This document shows positions 59,105-64,000 of a DNA stretch of 64,000 nt, in pieces (the stretch's first letter is position 1; each line of letters starts with the position of its first letter). The position numbers and the translations under genes are program-made. Under the pieces are notes generated by a model. It ran no database searches. It saw nothing but the letters and a program-made list of their open reading frames with translations, and was not told the DNA's origin. Source of the DNA: Piliocolobus tephrosceles. Its lineage: Eukaryota > Chordata > Mammalia > Primates > Cercopithecidae. Location: NCBI RefSeq assembly GCF_002776525.5, contig NC_045443.1:33797238-33861237 (forward strand), in the 5' to 3' direction.

Positions 59105-59870
59105 ATATTTTTTACACTTTATTTTAAAGTTTTAGATTTTTAGAAAAGCTAAGAACAGTTTTAGATTTTTAGAAAAGCTAAGCAAATAGCATAGAGAGAA
59201 CTCACATACCCTCTCTTGTCCACATGATTTTCCCTGTTATTACTACTTGAGTTAGTTGGTACATTTGTTATAATTAATGGTTGAATATGGGTACATTATT
59301 ACTAAGTCAAGTCCATAGTTTACATTAAGGTTCATTCTGTGTTATACAGTTCTGTAGGTTTTAACAAATGCATAGTATCCTATATCCACCATTACAATAT
59401 CATGTATAGTAGTTTCACTGCCCTAAAAATGGCCTATGCCTCACCTATACATTATTCTTCCCACTCTGCCCAGACACCTGGCAACCACTGATCTTTTTAC
59501 CATCTATAATTTTGCGTTTTCAGAGTGTCACGTGGTTGAAATTATATAGTATGTGGCCTTTTCAGACTAACTGATTTCACTTAGCAATATATATTTAAAG
59601 TCTCTTTATGTCTCTTTATGGCTTGATAGCTCATTTCCTTCATCATGCAGTAATATTCCATTGTATGGATGTACTAATTTACTTATTCTTTCCTTCACCT
59701 ATTGAGTATCTTGGTTGCTTCCAGTTAGGATAACAAATTATGTGCCTGTAAACATTGTGTGCAAATTTTGTGTGGACATGAATTTTCACCTCATTTGGAT
59801 AACTATCTAATACTGATTGCTGGATTGCACATTTAGACTATGTTTAGCTTTGTTAGAAACTGCCAAACCG
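59105..59870 (-). mobile_element. L1M 3' end fragment
   Basis: Antisense old L1 in order: 'acacctggcaaccactgatc' (59472), 'cagtaatattccattgtatg' (59649), 'tatcttggttgcttccagtt', 'tgtgtggacatgaattttca' and 'tgttagaaactgccaaac'. A perfect 26-bp direct repeat (59128-59153 and 59157-59182) sits in its 3' UTR. Confidence 0.85.
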
Positions 59871-59871
59871 G

Positions 59872-60535
59872 CAACCCCCCAGGTTGAGGCTCTGTCCCAC
59901 AAGAGTGTTCCCAACTTCAGATGCCAGTTGCAAGCATAGGTTGTGACCTATGCTTCCGACCAATTAACTATAAACTGGAGTTTCCACAATCCGGTCCTCA
60001 GCTTCTATTAATTTGCTAGAGTGGTTCACTAAACTCAGGGAAACACATTGCTACATGTATTCATTTATTATAAAGGATTACAAATAATACAGATAAACAG
60101 CTGGTAGGAAGAGATGCATAGGGCAAGGGTCAAGGCATGTGGGAAGGGGTGCAGAACTTCCATGCTCTCTCTGAGCATGGCACCCTCTAGGCACCTCCTT
60201 ATGCTCAGCTATTTAGAAGCTCATCCAAATCCAGGTTTTTTTTGCTTGTTAGTGTTTATGGAAGCTTCATTATATAGTCATGATTGATTACATTATTGGC
60301 CATTGGTGATTAGCTCAACCTTCTCAAGAGGTTGGGGGATGGCAGTGAATGTCTCAATCCTCTAATCATGCCTTGGTCTTTCTTGTGACCAGCTCCCATC
60401 CTGAAGCAAATACGGCCTCCAGACACCAGTCATGTTATTAGCATACGGAAAAAGTTCATTACTTTGGAGAGTTTTAGGGTTTTAGGAGCTACATGTCAGG
60501 AAATGAGGTCAAAGACCAAATATATATATTTCACA
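59872..60535 (-). mobile_element. ERVL-type LTR (tentative)
   Basis: Antisense LTR of a family with 'cccaacttcagatgccagtt', 'agtggttcactaaactcagg', 'gaagagatgcatagggcaag' and 'gattgattacattattggcc'. The reverse-complement polyadenylation region is near 60063. About 660 bp. ERVL assignment from memory. Confidence 0.7.
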
Positions 60536-60545
60536 ATGTTCCAGA

Positions 60546-61213
60546 TGTCTTAGTATGTTTGGGGTTCTATAACAATATTATAAGCTGGATGGTTTATAAG
60601 CAACAAACATTTATTCCACATAAGATCAAGGTCTATTTTGTATCTGGTATCTGGGCACAGTTCTGGATGGTGCCTTCTTACTCTTCCTCACATGGTAGAA
60701 GAAGTGAGGGATCTCTCTTGGATTTTATTTATTTTTTCTTTTTTTTTAAGACAAGATCTTGCTCTTGCTTTTTTTCCCCCAGGCTTGAGTGCAGGGTCAT
60801 GATCTTAGCTCACTGAAGCCTCTAGCTTCTGGGCTCAAGCGATTCTCCTGTCTCAGTCTCCTAAGAAACTAAGACCACAGGCACATGCCACTACACCCAG
60901 CTAATTTTTTTTAAACGATTTGCCAGTTAACTCATTTCTGTAAAGACAGGGTCTTGCTTTGCTGCCCAGGTTGGTATTGAACTCATGAACTCAAGTGATC
61001 CTCCCACCTCAGCCTCCCAAACTGCTGAGATAACAGGTATGAGCCACCTGCCATAGGCACTCTGGTGTCTTCTATGAGGGCATTAATACCTTTCATGAGA
61101 ATTTGCCCTCATAACCTAATCACCACCCAAAGGCCTCATCTAATACCATCAAGTTGGGGGTTAAGATTTCAACATATGAGTTTTGTAGGGGGAACAAACA
61201 TTTAGACCATAGC
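60546..61213 (-). mobile_element. MaLR-type solo LTR, split by an AluJ
   Basis: Third member of the family at 7032 and 52715: left part 60546-60730 ('tgtcttagtatgtttggggt', 'gctggatggtttataagcaa'), right part about 61047-61213 ('tcataacctaatcaccaccc', 'gtttgtta'-type end 'tagaccatagca'). Confidence 0.82.
60731..61046 (-). mobile_element. AluJ with an extra linker insertion
   Basis: Antisense, strongly diverged Alu ('gagtgcagggtcatgatctt', 'gggctcaagcgattctcctg', 'aactcaagtgatcctcccac'). About 26 extra bases ('cgatttgccagttaactc' and following) lie at 60916-60941, between the monomers. Confidence 0.88.
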
Positions 61214-61215
61214 AG

Positions 61216-63520
61216 GGTGAAAACAGCCTGTTTCTTATCATTAAGTAGGACATAAGCTGTAAGATTTTTTGTAGATGTTATTTATTAATTTAAGTAAGTT
61301 CCCTTCTATTCCTAGTGTGCTGAGAGATTTTTATCATGAACAAGTGTTGGGTTTTGTCAAACACTTTTTCTGAATCTATTGATATAATCAGATGATTTTT
61401 TAATTGGGTTATAGTTGTAATAGATTATATTGATTTTCAAATTTTGAACCAGGCTTGCATAGCTGGAATAAATCCTACTAGAGCACAGTGTATCATTCTT
61501 TTTATACATTGTTATATTTGATTTTCTAATATTTGTTGAAGATTTTGCACCCATGCTTATGGTAGAAATTGTAGTTTTTATTTCTTGCAATGTTAGTACT
61601 TAGTTTTGATATCAGGGTAGTGCAAGACTGGATATTGGGGTAATGCTGAATAGTTAAGAAGTATTCTCTTGCCTCCATATTCTGGAAAATATTGTAGAGA
61701 AATATCATAGATCATTATATCATAGAGAATTTTCCTTAAATATTTGATCGAATTTGCCAGTGAAATCATCTGGGCCCAGTACTTTCTATTTTGAAAGGTT
61801 ATTAATGATTGATTTCATATCACTAATAGCTATGGACTCAATAATATCTATTTATGTTGGGTGAGATTATTAATGTGTGTCTTTCAAAACTTTCATTGAT
61901 TTTATTTTATTTGTTCATTCAGATAATCTGCAGAAGAGAATTTATCTACTTAGATTTTATGCATTGTATTTTCATTTCTAGTTAGTTCAAAACATTTTTA
62001 AATTTATCTTGAGAATTCTTCGACTTTTATGTGTTTGTTTAATTTCTGTATGCCTTGAGTTTTCCAGCTATATTTCTGTTTTTGATTTCTAGTTTAATTT
62101 CATTGTGGTCTAAAAGCATACACTGTATGCTTTCTATTATTTTAAGTTTGTTAAGGTGTGTTTTGTCACCCAGGATGTGGTCTTAGTGAACATTCCATAC
62201 GAACTTGAGAAGAATATGCATTTTGTTACTGAAGTATCATAAAAAGGTTGATTGGATCCAATTTATTACTTGAACTGTTCAGTTCAACTATGTCCTTACT
62301 GATTTTCTGCCTGCTGAATATATCAATTATTGATATATAATACATGTGTTTATAACTTCAACTATAAGTAAATTTTTTTATTTCTCCTTGAAGTTCTATA
62401 GTTTTTGCTACATGTATTTTGATGTTGTGTTGCTATGTGTATACATATTAAAGACATCTTCTTGGAGAATTGACCCCATTATTATTATGTACTGCCCCTT
62501 TTTATCCTTAATAATTATTTTTTGTTCTGAGATCTGCTCTTTCTGAAATAAATATAGCTTATCCAGCATTGTTTTGATTTATATTAGCATGGTATTTTTT
62601 AATCCACCTCTTTATTTTTATTCTATCTGTTCTTATATGTTTAAAATGGACTGATTGTAGACCATATATCACAGAGTCTTCTTTTTAATCCACTGACAGT
62701 CTTTGTCTTTTAAATGGTGTATTTGCACCACACATATTTAAAACAAGTATTGATATAATTGGATTTTTATATTCTATGCTTGTGTGTTTTTTTTTTTTTT
62801 TTTTGAATTTCTTTATTTTTCTACATTCTCTACTTTTAATCGGGCATTTTATGTGATTACATTTTCTTCCTTCCTCTAGTATATCAATGACACTTCTTTT
62901 TAAAATGTCTTTAGCAGTTGCCCTAGAGTTTGCAATGTGTATTTGCAGCTAATCTAAGTCTACTTTCTTCTTTCTTTTTTTTTTTTTTTTTTTTTTTGAG
63001 ACAGTCTTGCTCTGTCGCCCAGGCTGGAGTGCAGTGACGCAATCTCGGCTCACTGCAAGCTCCGCCTCCCAGGTTCACACCATTCTCCTGCCTCAGCCTC
63101 TCAAGTAGGTGGCACTACAGGCGCCTGCCACCACGCCCGGCTAATATTTTGTATTTTTAATAGAGACGGGGTTTCACCATTTTAGCCAGGATGGTCTCAA
63201 TCTCCTGACCTCGTGATCTGCCCATCTTGGCCTCAGAAAGTGCTGGGATTACAGGCATGAGTCACTGTGCCCGGCCAAAGTCTACTTTCAAATGATACTA
63301 TTCTGGTTTTGTGGGTAATGCAGGTACCTTGTAACAGAGTAATTCTAATTTTTCTCACCTGTCCTTTATAATATTGCTGTTCTTTATTTCACTTATTGTA
63401 TGCTATAATCACTTATATGTTGCAGCAATTGTTAATTTGAATAGTAGCTGAAACATTTTTTCCCTTGTCTGTCAACCATTTTCAATGAATCCTTTTGTCC
63501 ATATGGACTAAAATGAAACA
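61216..63520 (-). mobile_element. L1M ORF2 and upstream, long antisense fragment
   Basis: Antisense RT-region DNA at the left ('gttcccttctattcctagtg', 'gttgggttttgtcaaacact', 'catctgggcccagtactttc'), continuing through the interior ('tagtttaatttcattgtggt', 'gatgtggtcttagtgaacat', 'gtactgccc'). Interrupted by an AluY; fades near 63500. No open frame of note. Confidence 0.82.
62956..63289 (-). mobile_element. AluY with target-site duplication
   Basis: Antisense Alu (62968-63276) with a long T-run, flanked by 'aagtctactttc' at 62956-62967 and 63278-63289. Inserted into the L1M. Confidence 0.96.
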
Positions 63521-64000
63521 AAATTAGGTGGCATTTGTTTTTATGCAAGTCATATATAATAAATGAAAAGTCAGAATGAAAATATTAGTACCATAGTGAT
63601 ATATATATATATATATATATTGCATATACAGTGTATCCCCAGTCTAAATGCCAGAAAATCAGTGGAAAGAAAAGCAAAGAGGAAAGATATTAAGGGTAAT
63701 CTTTGTAGCCTGGCAATAGGATGTTTTTGTCATAGAAAAAGTACCACTAGCACTACCATATCAATTAGAAGTGAGATAGTCCTCAAGTTATTTTTTTCTC
63801 CTCAATAGCCCTTAGGTAAACAAAATATATCCTTACTCCCTGTTTACTCAATTTTTGTCAGGGAAATAGAGAGTGTATTTTTATAAAAAGTCTTCACTAT
63901 TTCTAGGCTCTCAATGGGAAATATGGTGTCTCATTTTGTTACAGCTTTTCTGGTGAAAATATTAGCAATTAATTAAAGAACTGGAAAATGAACTGCACTG
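63521..64000. other. Unassigned sequence with a (TA)n run
   Basis: (TA)n at 63599-63620; otherwise no recognised gene or element to the window end. Confidence 0.6.

Overview
This is vertebrate nuclear DNA, almost certainly from an Old World monkey (macaque/baboon-type primate). Primate Alu and L1 elements are everywhere. The youngest AluY copies (26044, 38821 and 53658) carry sequence variants I associate with cercopithecoid AluY subfamilies, such as 'ctcaagcctgtaatcccag' and 'gatccggccactgcac'. The species call is an inference from these repeats. The DNA is AT-rich and I see no exon structure, CpG island, tRNA, rRNA or conserved host gene. It reads as a gene desert (intergenic or deep intronic) made of stacked transposable elements.

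Layout. 1-1725: 3' part of a young L1 with an intact ORF2 C-terminus, ending against an inverted L1 5' UTR fragment. 1.8-9.7 kb: old DNA with MIRs, a two-copy tandem duplication (3267-3617), L1 3' fragments, a MaLR-type LTR and MER5A. 9.7-10.4 kb: solo retroviral LTR. 11.2-18.0 kb: the most structured object, an old endogenous retrovirus on the minus strand with two LTRs, a polypurine tract, an env transmembrane remnant and a primer-binding-site candidate, broken by two Alus. 18.2-24.8 kb: ancient L1M sequence, mostly antisense, interrupted by an LTR with a perfect 5-bp target duplication. 25.5-36.7 kb: a second tandem duplication, Alus, nested MLT1 LTRs, L2/MIR tails. 38.5-41.0 kb: young 5'-truncated L1 with a perfect 16-bp target duplication and a young AluY inside it. 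41-54 kb: Alus, a class I LTR, older L1 pieces and a free left Alu monomer. 55-64 kb: antisense L1MA/L1M blocks broken by MST/MaLR/ERVL-type LTRs and Alus.

The only long open frames are the two L1 ORF2 C-termini (484 and 522 codons). Both lack the upstream endonuclease within the window, and the second also lost its reverse transcriptase to truncation, stops and an Alu. No set of genes works together here. The value of the window is its insertion history: several nested insertions are dated relative to each other by target-site duplications. I found no credible undescribed gene system. Repeat family names come from memory of consensus sequences and element edges are usually good to about 10-20 bp unless target duplications are given.
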